The notes under the pieces are model-generated. The model searched no databases and had not been told where the DNA came from. It saw only the letters and a program-made list of their open reading frames with translations. Positions 1-10,089 of a stretch of 64,000 nucleotides of DNA are shown here, in pieces. The translations under genes and the position numbers were made by a program. This DNA is from Chrysophaeum taylorii (lineage: Eukaryota > Sar > Pelagophyceae > Pelagomonadales > Pelagomonadaceae): contig JAQMWT010000546.1 in assembly GCA_029834535.1 (NCBI GenBank), positions 233,677 through 297,676 on the forward strand, in the 5' to 3' direction. Each line of letters starts with the position of its first letter. Within the stretch, counting starts at the first letter, position 1.

Positions 1-373
1 GAAGCAGAATCCCCAAGTATAGGACTGTTACGTATGAACGACATGTCCGATGGGAGAGGGTTGTCATGAGCATCATAATCTAATAACAAATCTTTCCCTG
101 GAGGTTGGCGAAGATAGTATTGTGGGTTTATAGCGAATGCCATTTCAGTTAACAATTTGCGTAACCAGACCTCATCATCAACACACATATTAAGGGCGAT
201 GAGTTCACTCTCATGCGTAGAAGTAGCTGTGCTAGGCTGTAGTTTGGACTTCCAAGTGATGAGAGAACCGAACATAAAGATGGCGTAACCGGTTGTAGAC
301 TGGCGGTCTTGTTCATAAGAGGGTGCGTTATCAGCATCGACGAACGCGACCAGTGGATCAAAGTTACCTGAAT
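1..373 (-). pseudogene. Copia RNase H, cut off by window edge
   Basis: This frame runs open on the minus strand from the SINE junction at 373 to the left edge. The motifs are those of copia RNase H: FVDADNAPSYEQDRQSTTGY (the DAD.A....R.STTGY box), then ITWKSKLQ and STHESELIAL (the W.SK.Q and S..E.E..A boxes). It resumes the RT polypeptide exactly where the SINE-like insertion at 387-607 interrupted it. There is no start because it is internal to Pol. Confidence 0.88.
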
Positions 374-386
374 TTACTTGTTCTTT

Positions 387-607
387 ACGCAGTGGGACGG
401 GGTATGGCCGGGGGGCGAAGACGGAAGGTTATCGACGAGTTGGTTCTCAGTCACATCGCGGTCTCCTCGTCGCATGGCGACAAGCTTGATGGTCACTCTC
501 CGGCGACCGACCTTTCGGCGCTCCTCGTCTACAGGCCCGTGATTCCGGACTGGCTCCTGTCGGTCCGGCCTGGCTCCCATGCTCGGGAGAGGTCTGAAGT
601 TAGTTAG
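387..607 (+). mobile_element. SINE-like element copy 1 (5'-truncated)
   Basis: A 221-bp insertion in the copia RT/RNase H. It is flanked by the same 13 bases, TTACTTGTTCTTT, at 374-386 and 608-620; the first three may belong to the tail, so the target duplication is 10-13 bp. It ends in a short TTAG tandem tail. It lacks about the first 65 bp found in copies 2 and 3. Variable-length duplications, a 5' truncation and a short-repeat tail are hallmarks of LINE-driven retroposition. Confidence 0.85.
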
Positions 608-2400
608 TTACTTGTTCTTTAGTGTAATCCAACATGGTTGCCATATCAGTACGATTGCCGATGAGAAGTCTAAGGTGGTCCATTAGAGTGGAAGAGCGAG
701 AGTAGTACCATAGTCGAAGATTGCGATTTTCGGGCTTGCGCAAATAGCGGAGAGTTCCTGTTAATACTTGAACATGCAGAAATAGTGGATTATGCATTCC
801 TCGGGAACAACGACTAAGGCTTTGTGATAAATCAGGGCGACAGGCCAACTGTACAAAAGTGAGCTTGCCAAGTAAGGTTGAGAAGGTGTGTAGGATGAAC
901 TTGTCCATATCAGAAGATGGCTCTCCAGTTTTATAAGTGGTTGATGGTGACATCGGTGTAGAGGTAGGACGTAACTGCATTAGAATGGGGTACTCTTCAA
1001 ACAATGCATCAATTTTAGCTTGACAGTCAAGTGAGATGGAACCATCGGTAGTACGCGTTATGCGCATACCTAAGAGAGTATGAACTTCTTCAAAGGTTTC
1101 GACTGAATATCCCTTTTTCATGGCTTGCTGGAATTCACGACGTAGCGTTTCCGAGGTGCAAGTGATAACAACATCATCCACTGAGAGCGTGCAAAGAAAA
1201 TACGTAGCGTCAGCTTGGACTTTAGCATAGATGCATGTATCTATTCGAAAGCGTGTATAGCCTAATGAGTCAAAGAAACCATTTATGGTTTGATTCCAAA
1301 GGGCAGGACTCTGTCGTAATCCATAAAGAGATTTAAGTAGTTTTGGGAGACGTCGTCCTTTATATTTTGTATCTTCAGGATCGAGTAGGTAAATACCTTG
1401 TGGCAGTTTAACATGGACATGAGAATCTATGGGAGCTTGAACAAAAGCGTTAAGAACGTCTACGTGGTAGACGGGAAGTCGTAGGTGAGCTGCTAGCGCC
1501 AGAACACAACGGATGCCAGTAAACTGCGCCATAGGACTGAGTGTGTTGAAAAAGTCAGTGCCCAGAGAAGCTAAGAATCCTCGTAGGACCAATCGTGCTT
1601 TATGCTTGATGTACTGACCGGCAGCACTGGTTTTTATACGTAATACAAGGCGGGTATCAATAGGCTTTGAGTTGACCATGGGCAACGCGAGTTTAAAGCA
1701 GCCGAACTCAACAAAATCAAAAATCTCCTTGGAAATAGCGGAGATATAAGCTTTACGATCAACGTCTGAGAGACCTTTGAGGCAGGTCAACTCATATTCA
1801 TCAATCTTGATATCGTTGGCTTGAATTTTATATTCGTTCGGACCAACAGTGCTGGGATCTTGAGCATTGGTAAGATGGGTGATTGCGTAAGAAGCGACCT
1901 TATCGTTAGTGTGAGCGTAAGCTGGATCTTCGACAAGTGAACGACTAGTAGAGGGTCATCTCCAAAGTGGGCCTCAATGTAATGAGATTGCACGGTGATG
2001 GAGTCTTCGATGGCGGAAAGGTGAGGCTCGGAAGCACCATGAGAAGCATCATTATGATCCAAAATGGAATGAGGGGTGAGCAAAGCATAAGCATATTGAG
2101 CGGGAGGAACTCGAAAAGCTTGAGAGTGTTCAGAAATAAGATGAACGAGAGCACGAGGAAGGTGAAAGTCTGCAAGGCTGAAGTCGTCGAAGATATGAAC
2201 AGGAGTGGCATCCGTCGATGGATGGCTAAGGCTCCTATGACACATAGCGGAAGACGATAGGGAAAGCGCTTGGTGAACATGATGATGAAGGGATGGTGTA
2301 AATTCCCCCTCTGGAGGTATAGCCGTCCAGGGGATGCCATGAGCAACATGAAGGGAGTGGAGGGTGGGGTCGCAGAAAGTGATATACACCAGCTTGTTTG
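600..2400 (-). pseudogene. Copia linker and reverse transcriptase
   Basis: A linker segment in a shifted frame (about 2400-1945) leads into the RT frame (about 1860-600). RT motifs include the conserved start region (KARLVLRGF), LNAFVQAPID, KSLYGLRQSPALWNQ and the catalytic box reading LSVDDVVIT, the copia YVDD-type site. The frame is otherwise open for 396 codons from 1790. It is cut at 607/608 by a SINE-like insertion, and the RNase H domain continues on the far side at 373-1. Frame changes near 2350 and 1900 show that Pol is no longer continuous. Confidence 0.92.
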
Positions 2401-3584
2401 TAAGCGGCAACAGTTGGCGATGCAATACGAGTAAGAACAGCCTTGAGATTAGTCTTGCGACGAGGTTGAGGGTGATGAGGACCACGGGTGAGACGAAGGA
2501 CATCCTGGGAATAGAGAGACCGATAAGACGGTAAAAGGGGTAAAGTGTGGGAAGACACTTCAGATGTTGGAGGTGTGGTGACAGAAGCAGCGGGTGCAGA
2601 AGCAGCTGGAGCACATGCGGGAACGGGAGTAGGAGCATGGGCAAGAGAAGAAGGAGTCCACCTCTCGTGTTTAATGTCGGTGGACATAGTATTCCCCCTC
2701 TGCGCCGCATCATTGGGGGTGCTGTGAACAGAGAAGGGGATGTCGGGTGAAGGTGCGGGTGGGGGATGTTGTTCATAGTCGGGAGGTGATTTGGAAATAA
2801 GATGAGGAAAGGTAAGTTTAGAAGAAACACGGACTTGGCCGTTCTCAGGATTAAGGACAACATCAGCTAAATGGTTGACATGGGGTGTTATTAACGGGTT
2901 TATAACATTAGCACCACATAAGCAGATGTAAGGACGACATCGAGGTTCATATTTATGAAATTCAGTGGGTTCCAAATGCAGGTAACACACAGAATCAAAA
3001 GGTTTGAGGTAATCTTGTTGGGGGACATTACATTGATCCAACAAATCTTGTTGGGGGCTTAAGACTCTATTGTAAATACGTTCGAGGGAAACGTTAGGAA
3101 GGAGATTATACGATTGGACAGCATGTATAACAGCCCACGGGTAGTGTGGTGCCGGATCTGTTAGGGGTTGAAATTTATAGGATACATTAAGTATATGCCG
3201 GAGGCGTGTAGACGCGGCAGTTGCTATATGACCAACAGCGGCTGCTACTTCAGGATTAAAAACATGTAAGTAAGGGGGGAACGCAGACATATTAATACCG
3301 TGTTCAACACGAAAGGGAGTTGTAACATGTTGAGATAAGTTGGGTTAAAAAGAATCACAATAAATTTGTTTTAATTGTACAAAAGTGGAGCAAAAGTTGC
3401 GAACAAAATCGAGGGCATTACAAAATTCGCTAGAGTTGGTGGTACGACAAAAGTACACTAACAAAAATTTAGAAATGAGACACTTAAAGACGATGATAAG
3501 GCGAAAGGATCCCCATTCCGAGAGGACAGATACGTAACCACCATCACATGCCCAGGCTTCACCAGGTTGAAAAACTTTTTCGAA
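2235..3584 (-). pseudogene. Copia integrase core and Pro/Ser-rich linker
   Basis: This continues the methyltransferase frame after a TAA at 3585-3587. The sequence PGEAWACDGG supplies the first catalytic Asp (codon 3543-3545), YCDS near 3353 a second Asp, and FNPEVAAAVGH near 3250 the Glu, which matches the D-D-E layout of an integrase. A further TAA at 3345-3347 breaks it. Downstream, a segment with PFDSVCYLHL and RPYICLCGA matches the copia integrase C-terminal 'FGC.AYVH' and 'FLGY' region. It then runs into a low-complexity Pro/Ser/Ala-rich linker to about 2235, typical of copia Pol between integrase and RT. Confidence 0.85.
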
Positions 3585-5876
3585 TTATGGTTGCTTGGTA
3601 AGATGATGTGGATGAGGAAAGCGTTTTTTATGTAAGGTGCAATCCACACAGAACTTACGGTAGGGCACATCTGAAGGATGATGTCCCGGACTGGCAATGA
3701 CCTGAACAGCTCTTGTAGCTTGGGAATCACTAGAATGATGTATATTGTAAAAATTGGTAGCACGTCGCTGAGCATCTCGAAACGCGAGGGTGCCTCTGGC
3801 ATGAACTTTTCTGTCGAAGGGCGCATGTTTCTCATGTAACTGTCTTGGAGTTATGAGAGGAATATGTTTGGTTTTTGTAGGAGATGATGTATCTGCGGAT
3901 GGAGTGTTAGAGAGGAAGACGTGAGCCACTGAATCAAGATGAAATAGTGGAAGTTCGTGGTTAGAAGCGAGATTATCACAACATTGAAAGATTTTATTAG
4001 AGATGTATAACATTGTAATGGAACTCTGGTGTAATATTAAGGATGTGTCAGTAGGAAAGATGTTTGTGAAAAAGGTTGGCCTGTAGTTTTTGGTTAGAGA
4101 GGCGTGATCAGGGTCAAAAGATGGTGATAACGTTAATTTACGCAAGTCATAGACAATCTGACACAAATGTGTATAAATTACATGATAGGTTCCAGCCGGA
4201 ATAGCATTAGCGATTATGGCACAGCATAGATCCGGGGACAAAGACAGAAGAAAATTAATTTGGTACGCTGTGAAATTATTGGCGCGTGCCAATTCGCGAG
4301 TTGAGTAATGTCGAATGCGATCGAGCCGTGGATCGTAAAGGATGATGTTAGTAAACCCACGAATAGTAGGTGTTGGGGTGTATATAGAGTGAACTTTGGC
4401 GCCCATTTTCCTATCGCTGGATGTGATGAAGCCAAGGTATCTGCTTTGAGACAGATGCATGTCACTTAAAGCAAAACTTTTATCGATGAACTCGAGACGA
4501 TTTTCCTGAGGGTAAAAAATGAAAGAATCGTGAAGCACAGGTGAAGTGTAGGAAACCAATGTTTGTACTAGACGACGCGTGTCTTGATTTTCATTATGAT
4601 GGTGATAAGCTTGGCATAACCAAAGAAAACCGGCAACAGGAGTAAGAGAAGCAGTCTTATCGATTCCTGTATCATGTGTTTGGAAGATGTAGGTTTCGCC
4701 AAATGCATTTATGTGTGCCTGGTATTTAGAAGAAGAGTTAGAAACTATGATGTCTCCACCTGTGTGTCTTCTACCAGTGATGTAAATGATGGAGGCAGTA
4801 GACGATTTATTTAAGAATAACCTGTGAGATGGTTGGTTAGATTCGATAGTTGTAATACGAAAGGACACAGGTAATGTGGTAGAGTTTGGGAACAAGCGTC
4901 CCATAATATTATAGAGGAGCACGAAAGCCTTGAGTTCAATAGGAGAGCTCATACAAGAGAGGGGCTTTCTTGAATTCGTTAAGAATCCTAAGCGAAAGTT
5001 AGAATTGCCCTCCATTTCATCTTGACTTGGATGTTCGACTGTTTTGTTTGAGTGCAGACGAAGAAACAACATGGTTAAAGTTTCGAGCTTAGTAACTGCT
5101 AGGCGAACGGATCCTGTGCGACTGAAATTGCTGTAAGTTTTGGGTATGGACACAAATGGCATATCAGAGAAAACCTGCGTCCAAGTTTCGTCGATAATTA
5201 ACTTGCGACTGATGGAGTTGGCGTGATCTGCAATGTCCAGGAAGGAAGTGACTCGTTTATTAGGCCAGGAGAGCAAATCTAGAGGACCGGTATTATATTT
5301 ACGAGCGACAAGGATCCATCTTTCTCTGGCTTGATAATCTCCACACAAGTAACGTGGAAATCGATCACATATATCCACTGTATAGTTCATCGTAGAGAAT
5401 ATAAGATTAGCAACTCGTATATGATCTTCATACGATGCAGAGTGTGGTGGCGTCATCTCCATAAAAAGAATGAGGGGCTTTAAAAGCTCAAGGACACTTA
5501 GAGCACTTGGAAACAAGGAGTTGTCCATATCGCGCTCGAAAGTTAAAATGGATCTCCCGTTGATTATGTTGCGATTGGTGCATGGAGATGTCAATTCCAC
5601 TATATCAGTATAATATCTTGCACGTTCAGTGTCCGATGCTCGATATAGATATGTAAGGAACTTGGATAGTGACGGGAAAACTTCGATGGAATTACCAAAG
5701 CGTCTTTGTAGCATATGCGTAAGATTTTCGTCGCTCTCAACAAGAACTTTAACGTTGATGTTGATTTGCAAGTCATTGGAAGCACAAGCCAAGAAGGCAG
5801 GAGTGGACATCCCGGAGCAAAGTAGAGTTACAGTAGGTGCTCGTGAACTTGGAGATGTTGTTACCGTATGGAGCAA
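3585..5876 (-). CDS. Retrotransposon-borne C5-cytosine DNA methyltransferase plus integrase zinc motif
   Basis: A 763-residue open frame, the longest in the element. I see the C5-MTase motifs in canonical order: motif I at residues 18-28 (LLCSGMSTPAF), an acidic motif II (VESD, 46-49), motif IV with the catalytic Pro-Cys (TSPC, Cys99), a motif VI equivalent (FMEMTPP, about 138-144), motif VIII (QARERWILVA, 182-191), then a target-recognition-sized stretch of about 300 residues. Motif IX follows around 522-532 (RHYSTRELARA) and motif X around 554-562 (IIANAIPAG). The last 90 residues are the integrase N-terminal zinc region, with CVDC at 743-746. Cys99, the Glu of motif VI and the Arg residues of motif VIII are present, so the domain may once have been, or may still be, catalytic. 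It would modify cytosine in DNA. It sits between protease and integrase in the same frame as both, with a TGA 18 bp upstream of its first Met and a TAA at its end. Confidence 0.85.
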   Translation of the reverse strand: MLHTVTTSPSSRAPTVTLLCSGMSTPAFLACASNDLQININVKVLVESDENLTHMLQRRFGNSIEVFPSLSKFLTYLYRASDTERARYYTDIVELTSPCTNRNIINGRSILTFERDMDNSLFPSALSVLELLKPLILFMEMTPPHSASYEDHIRVANLIFSTMNYTVDICDRFPRYLCGDYQARERWILVARKYNTGPLDLLSWPNKRVTSFLDIADHANSISRKLIIDETWTQVFSDMPFVSIPKTYSNFSRTGSVRLAVTKLETLTMLFLRLHSNKTVEHPSQDEMEGNSNFRLGFLTNSRKPLSCMSSPIELKAFVLLYNIMGRLFPNSTTLPVSFRITTIESNQPSHRLFLNKSSTASIIYITGRRHTGGDIIVSNSSSKYQAHINAFGETYIFQTHDTGIDKTASLTPVAGFLWLCQAYHHHNENQDTRRLVQTLVSYTSPVLHDSFIFYPQENRLEFIDKSFALSDMHLSQSRYLGFITSSDRKMGAKVHSIYTPTPTIRGFTNIILYDPRLDRIRHYSTRELARANNFTAYQINFLLSLSPDLCCAIIANAIPAGTYHVIYTHLCQIVYDLRKLTLSPSFDPDHASLTKNYRPTFFTNIFPTDTSLILHQSSITMLYISNKIFQCCDNLASNHELPLFHLDSVAHVFLSNTPSADTSSPTKTKHIPLITPRQLHEKHAPFDRKVHARGTLAFRDAQRRATNFYNIHHSSDSQATRAVQVIASPGHHPSDVPYRKFCVDCTLHKKRFPHPHHLTKQP

Positions 5877-5894
5877 GCGTGTATTAACCTTGCG

Positions 5895-6864
5895 TCATAC
5901 AGGAGGTGAGAAAGGCTTGCGTACGTAAGGCAACTGCGAATGTATTGACGCCAGGATGGTTTTGAGCCATGGGACGTAAATTACACGTTCCAGAAGGTTG
6001 GAGTATAGCTTAAGCATTTCGCGTTGTTCGTTAAAAGCACTTAGTCTGAACTGTAAGGAGCGAAGTTCCATTTTCCGAGCTTTAGCTTGTTGTAGTGAAT
6101 GAATTGGGAGAGTAGGTAATAAGTTGTTTAATCTAAACAAAGTAAGCTTGACATTGTCGTCAATTTTACTCTGGATAGATGATTGTCCTTTAAACTCAAC
6201 CCCGTAAAGGTGTATACCAAGTTTGTCTTCTCCCCATTGAGTCACGCTGATGATGTGCAGATCAGGATCATTATGCTCGTTTTTGCTTGGGTAGGAAAAG
6301 CGCAACATCAAGCTTTACGTATCCCACGTTAGGATGCTTTGGGAGAGCGGGGATGACGGTTCTTATTATCATGGCATGAGTGATACTTTGAGTATCAGTA
6401 GCCGTCTGGATAGCGGGTGACACGGACTCGAGTAGTTTAACGATATGTATTGGATCGGCGTAACGTTTAAAGTTAATTACATGTTGAGAGGCACATGTAT
6501 CAGCATACCCCGGCGTAGTCATTAAAGGTAAATTGTACTCATTGTACAATTTAAGCATTGTTGCGTAACAGGCATGTGTAGAGCTTTGACCAAACACATA
6601 CTGTGTCATGAAACTTTGCGTTTGTTCGGAAGGTACCACGACAAGTGTAAATCCATTGTTTAATTTCGGTAGCAACACAGAGGGATCTGTACCATCCTCA
6701 TTTTCTTCGTTAGGTTGGTTATTTGGGAGCTCGGAGTGCGAAGAAGTTTCCCGAGCTTGACGACGAACGATGGCATTCTGGGCTTTAGCATTTATGTGCT
6801 GCAGTAGCGGTAGAGGAATGTTATCGATTTCATCATCTTTGATAGATAGAAAAGCATGAAACAT
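5895..6864 (-). pseudogene. Copia aspartic protease region
   Basis: Two overlapping segments in different frames (6864-6271 and 6311-5895) together give a retroviral-type protease. The active-site motif reads ADTCASQHVI, which corresponds to the copia D-S/T-G-A-S-x-H-[MI] motif with Cys in place of Gly. Downstream the segment DLHIISVTQWGEDKLGIHL matches the conserved copia 'LISVSQL..DGLGI' ending of the protease. The frame change near 6300 and a TGA at 5895-5897 separate it from the methyltransferase frame, although that frame is the same as the second protease segment. The Gly-to-Cys change and the broken frame suggest it is inactive. Confidence 0.8.
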
Positions 6865-7362
6865 CTTTTCTGTTTCAGCAGTCCCCCTCTTCTCCGCATC
6901 ACTGGGGGACGCTGCAGGAGCAGAAATTTCAGCTTGATCCTTTTCTTCTATAACATGAGATTCTTTATCGGCTTATAAGAGGTTCGAGATGGTTTTGGAC
7001 ATTGTATCAACTCGTGATAAGTATAGATGAACTTGAGTAGCTTCGTCAAGATCTGGAGACTGTGTCGAAGCTTGGGAAGCGGTTGTCCAAAGGGTACTCA
7101 GTAAGCTCTTCATTTCTTCCTGTACCATTTTAGAGTCGGTAGAAGGATTGGGATTCGCTTCCTGTAATTTACCAAACAGGTGGCGAAGACGGTCAACTTG
7201 ATAAGTAGCCCTGTCCATTAATGACATGTTGGAGCGCGAGTTGCAGTTAGAAGACTGTGCGTAGACAGGACGGTCGAAACTGGTGCCTTTGACATTATAA
7301 TTTGAAGGTGGACGATAGTAGGATGTATCACGAGGTGAGATTGTCGATGCTTTATCTTTTGC

Positions 7363-7648
7363 CCTCCCGGCGTAGGTTGGCACCTATTCGCCTCCCGGGC
7401 GGGCCGGTTGGCAGCCGGAACGTTCGCAGTGGGACGGGGTATGGTCGGGGGGCGAAGACGGAAGGTTATCGACGAGTTGGTTGTCAGTCACATCGCGGTC
7501 TCCTCGTCGCATGGCGACAAGCTTGATGGTCACTCTCCGCCGACCGACCTTTCGGCACTCCTCGTCTACAGGCCCGTGATTCCGGACTGGCTCCTGTCGG
7601 TTCGGCCTGGCTCCCATGCTCGGGAGAGGTCTGAAGTTAGTTAGTTAG
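7363..7648 (+). mobile_element. SINE-like element copy 2 (full length)
   Basis: A roughly 286-bp insertion in copia Gag, flanked by an 11-bp duplication TTATCTTTTGC at 7352-7362 and 7649-7659. The 5' end begins CCTCCCGGCGTAGGTTGG, the same as copy 3, and the 3' end is a TTAG repeat. A stretch near the 5' end (TAGGTTGGCACC) and one about 50 bp further (GGAACGTTCGCAGT) loosely resemble pol III A and B boxes; this is suggestive only. No long ORF is convincing. Confidence 0.87.
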
Positions 7649-8471
7649 TTATCTTTTGCACTACGAAGTTTACGAGCATTAAAACCAGACTGTCCAGCGA
7701 CAGTAGCTAACAATGAGTAAGCATTGTTTAGAGAATCATGAGATTGATGAATAGTATCCATCAATAATACCTTAGGTGGCTTGGTAGCGGTAGTACCAGG
7801 GATATATGGAATCCATGATGCTGGTTTATCCAAGCGTCGGTTAGATGAAAACTTTGTCTCATTATATATCTTTAACAAGAACTCCAATAACGGACGAACA
7901 TCATTGGGATCAACTAGCTTTAAAACTTCAGGATCGTGAGTCGAGTTGTTCCCCGAGCGTGTCTCGTAAAGTTTGCACCATTCTAGTAAAGACTGAGAAT
8001 AGCGTTCGTGATCAGAGGGATTAGCATATGGACGACGGATCTCCTCGTGAGCTTTAAGTGCGATTATGGAATCATTAAATTGAATTGATGCTTCGTCATG
8101 GTTTAATTGATTTGCCTGAGTTTGGAATGCAAGGAGTTGTTCGACAAATACATGAGCACACCAATCAACATTTAAGGACATTCGATTAAACTGAGATTTA
8201 AGTTCAGTGACATCTGTACAAGATACTGTTTCGTAGTAGTGGTAAGCTAAACGCGTTGCTGCACGTAATTTATTAGGATGTGCAGTAAAGGAATAAATTT
8301 TCTTCAACTGTGGCCACATGGCGAGGGCAGGGCGTTCATGAGATTCTAGGTTGAAGAACGTGTACAGGAAACCGGCGTAAGTTTCGCAATGTTTAATCCA
8401 ATCGGCATTAGAGAGACCTGAGAAGGATATGTTGGTTAGAGATGAATCATACACAATTGATTTTGGAAATC

Positions 8472-8596
8472 AACGCCTTTTCATCCCTCGCCTCTACCCC
8501 AACTGTGTGATTTTGCTCTGTGATCCTGGACCGGCTCCTGCCGGCCCAGCCTGGCTCCCATGCCCGGGAGAGGTCCGAAGTTAGTTAGTTTAGTTA
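8472..8596 (+). mobile_element. Divergent SINE-like copy 5 sharing only the 3' end
   Basis: A 125-bp insertion in copia Gag with a 13-bp duplication GATTTTGGAAATC at 8459-8471 and 8597-8609. Its last 75 bp or so match the 3' part of the other copies, including the TTAG-type tail, but its first 50 bp do not. This fits a second SINE family using the same 3' end, or a chimaeric copy. Confidence 0.75.
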
Positions 8597-9073
8597 GATT
8601 TTGGAAATCGGGTATCTAATAAAGTGAGGACACGCTTAACATCCTCATTTTATTCGGGTCGAACAAGATTATATGACTCTTGATAGAAAAGTCGCTCGAG
8701 ATCATTACGTGCATCAACTGATAGTTGATGGGTAGAGTTGACGTGCCAAGTCTTGAGATGAGCAGGCAAGGCATCTTCATTAGGTAACTGTAATTCATTA
8801 ATCTTTTCAGCTTTCCATTGAGCGAAAATGATATCAACTTCGTGTTCGAGAAGTTGGTCATATTCTGGGGCATTTCGTGTATATGAGTCATAGGAGTCGT
8901 ATATAGAACAACGCATCCACATGTGGGCTTGTCATATGCCTGCGAAGCATCTCAATTTGCAAACTCACCTTGGTCGAATTGTCTTGGAAGCGCAATCCAC
9001 CGTTGAGTTTATCAACGAGGATTTGTTCCTGCTTATAAATATCCGTGGTGGATATTGGTCTTGGTTTCGACAT

Positions 9074-9880
9074 AGTCGTGACCTATTGAAAATAGGTTAT
9101 AGGAGTGATAAAACAAATTGACATGTTCGAATGAAGGGTTTCTAACATGCGGAGGAATATGTACAGTTAGCTATTTTAAGCGTGAGCTTATATACAAGAC
9201 CAAACAAATCACCGTGCCATTTGAGCATGATGCTTTGAGACTGAAGAATGGATTAGTTCTCGAGCATTCAGTCTTTTGTTGGGAATGAGAGGAAAAACCC
9301 GTACAAGTTTCCGCGGCTTGTGTAGGAAAAATTTTAATTTTATTGGCTATGCGAGTGCATAAGACCAGTGGCCGACCCAACTCGGTCACAAACCAAATTA
9401 ACTGGTGGTCAAATACCGTCACACAACAAATATGTACAGTAGACCACCGCCAAACACATTGTCGCATTGTACTCGTAATCAGGCGTAAACTGATCACTCC
9501 ATTATACGCACAACACAGTTGGGCTGACACACCTACGCATCTGGGCCCATAACCTGGAGAGATTTGACCCTCTCCGAGTACATGGTAGAGACTGTGCGCA
9601 GTCTTAGGCGTGTACAGACCATTCCGCTTGTCACATGCTACTACACAAGGTAGGGATTTAGGCCCTAACTCCTTAAGGACATTAAGTCCCGTAGAAGCGT
9701 TTACACTGACAACGAGGAACGGAGCCTCTGTCAATTAAACAGAAAACCCCGTACACGACGGTACTCACCTGGAGGCCTACCCCATGTTGGTAGAAAGCTT
9801 GAGGCGATTCTCATTGTCATGAAATATGTAATTGCGGAAGGGTAAGGAAGGGAAGAGGGACAGCCGAATTACGGAGAGAA
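9074..9880. other. Interelement stretch, possible copia 5' LTR and leader
   Basis: No convincing gene. It lies between the copia Gag start and the gypsy remnant, where the minus-strand copia element should have its leader and 5' LTR. The matching 3' LTR is outside the window, so an LTR cannot be tested by comparing ends. The minus-strand frame at 9734-9171 is open for 187 codons but shows no recognisable domain. Confidence 0.35.
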
Positions 9881-10089
9881 AACCCTCAAGTAGGAAAAGG
9901 TGTGAGAGGAGTAAAAAGTTCCCGTGTCGTACACGTTATAGTGTAGCGCTCTGGAGTAAGATGGATATCGACTGATGATCTCCAAGATCGCACCAAATGG
10001 AAACCTCCAGAGGTGCCGTTGATTCGGCCTGCAACAGATGAGCCGGGACGTCTCACGCTTCTTCTGCTGTCCCCCCCCGACAACCAAAT

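Larger units (their letters stand above)
1..9073 (-). mobile_element. Decayed Ty1/copia retrotransposon with DNA methyltransferase domain
   Basis: On the minus strand the order is Gag (about 9073-6973), aspartic protease (6864-5895), a C5-cytosine methyltransferase-like domain (5876-about 4150), the integrase zinc motif and core (about 3830-2900), a Pro/Ser-rich linker, reverse transcriptase (about 1860-600) and RNase H (373-1). Protease-integrase-RT-RNase H is the Ty1/copia order. The methyltransferase between protease and integrase is not part of the usual element. The reading frame is broken by in-frame stops (TGA at 5895-5897, TAA at 3585-3587, TAA at 3345-3347), by frameshifts (near 6300, 2350 and 1900) and by three SINE-like insertions. 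The 3' LTR lies beyond the left edge of the window and no 5' LTR could be confirmed. Base composition is clearly more AT-rich than the host genes. Confidence 0.93.
6973..9073 (-). pseudogene. Copia Gag region, interrupted by two SINE-like insertions
   Basis: Reading starts at a Met at 9073 and, after a frame change near 8900, continues in segments 8922-8650, 8454-7645 and 7383-6973. The protein is helix-rich and hydrophilic, as expected for a copia capsid, and has no CCHC knuckle that I can see. The 8454-7645 segment is the longest intact piece. The breaks at 8597-8472 and 7648-7363 coincide exactly with SINE-like insertions carrying 13-bp and 11-bp target duplications, and the Gag sequence resumes after each one. 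The Gag call rests on position upstream of protease, since Gag sequence itself is poorly conserved. Confidence 0.7.

Noticed and set aside
387-620. TTAG tail as telomeric sequence
   Set aside because: Only 3-5 units, always at one end of the same element and inside a target duplication.
3345-5897. Alternative genetic code, because Pol reads through TAA and TGA
   Set aside because: Intact host genes here end normally at TAA, TAG or TGA, and the element also has frameshifts and insertions, so decay explains the stops.
9171-9734. 187-codon minus frame as an extra retrotransposon gene
   Set aside because: No motif, and it lies where LTR or leader sequence is expected.
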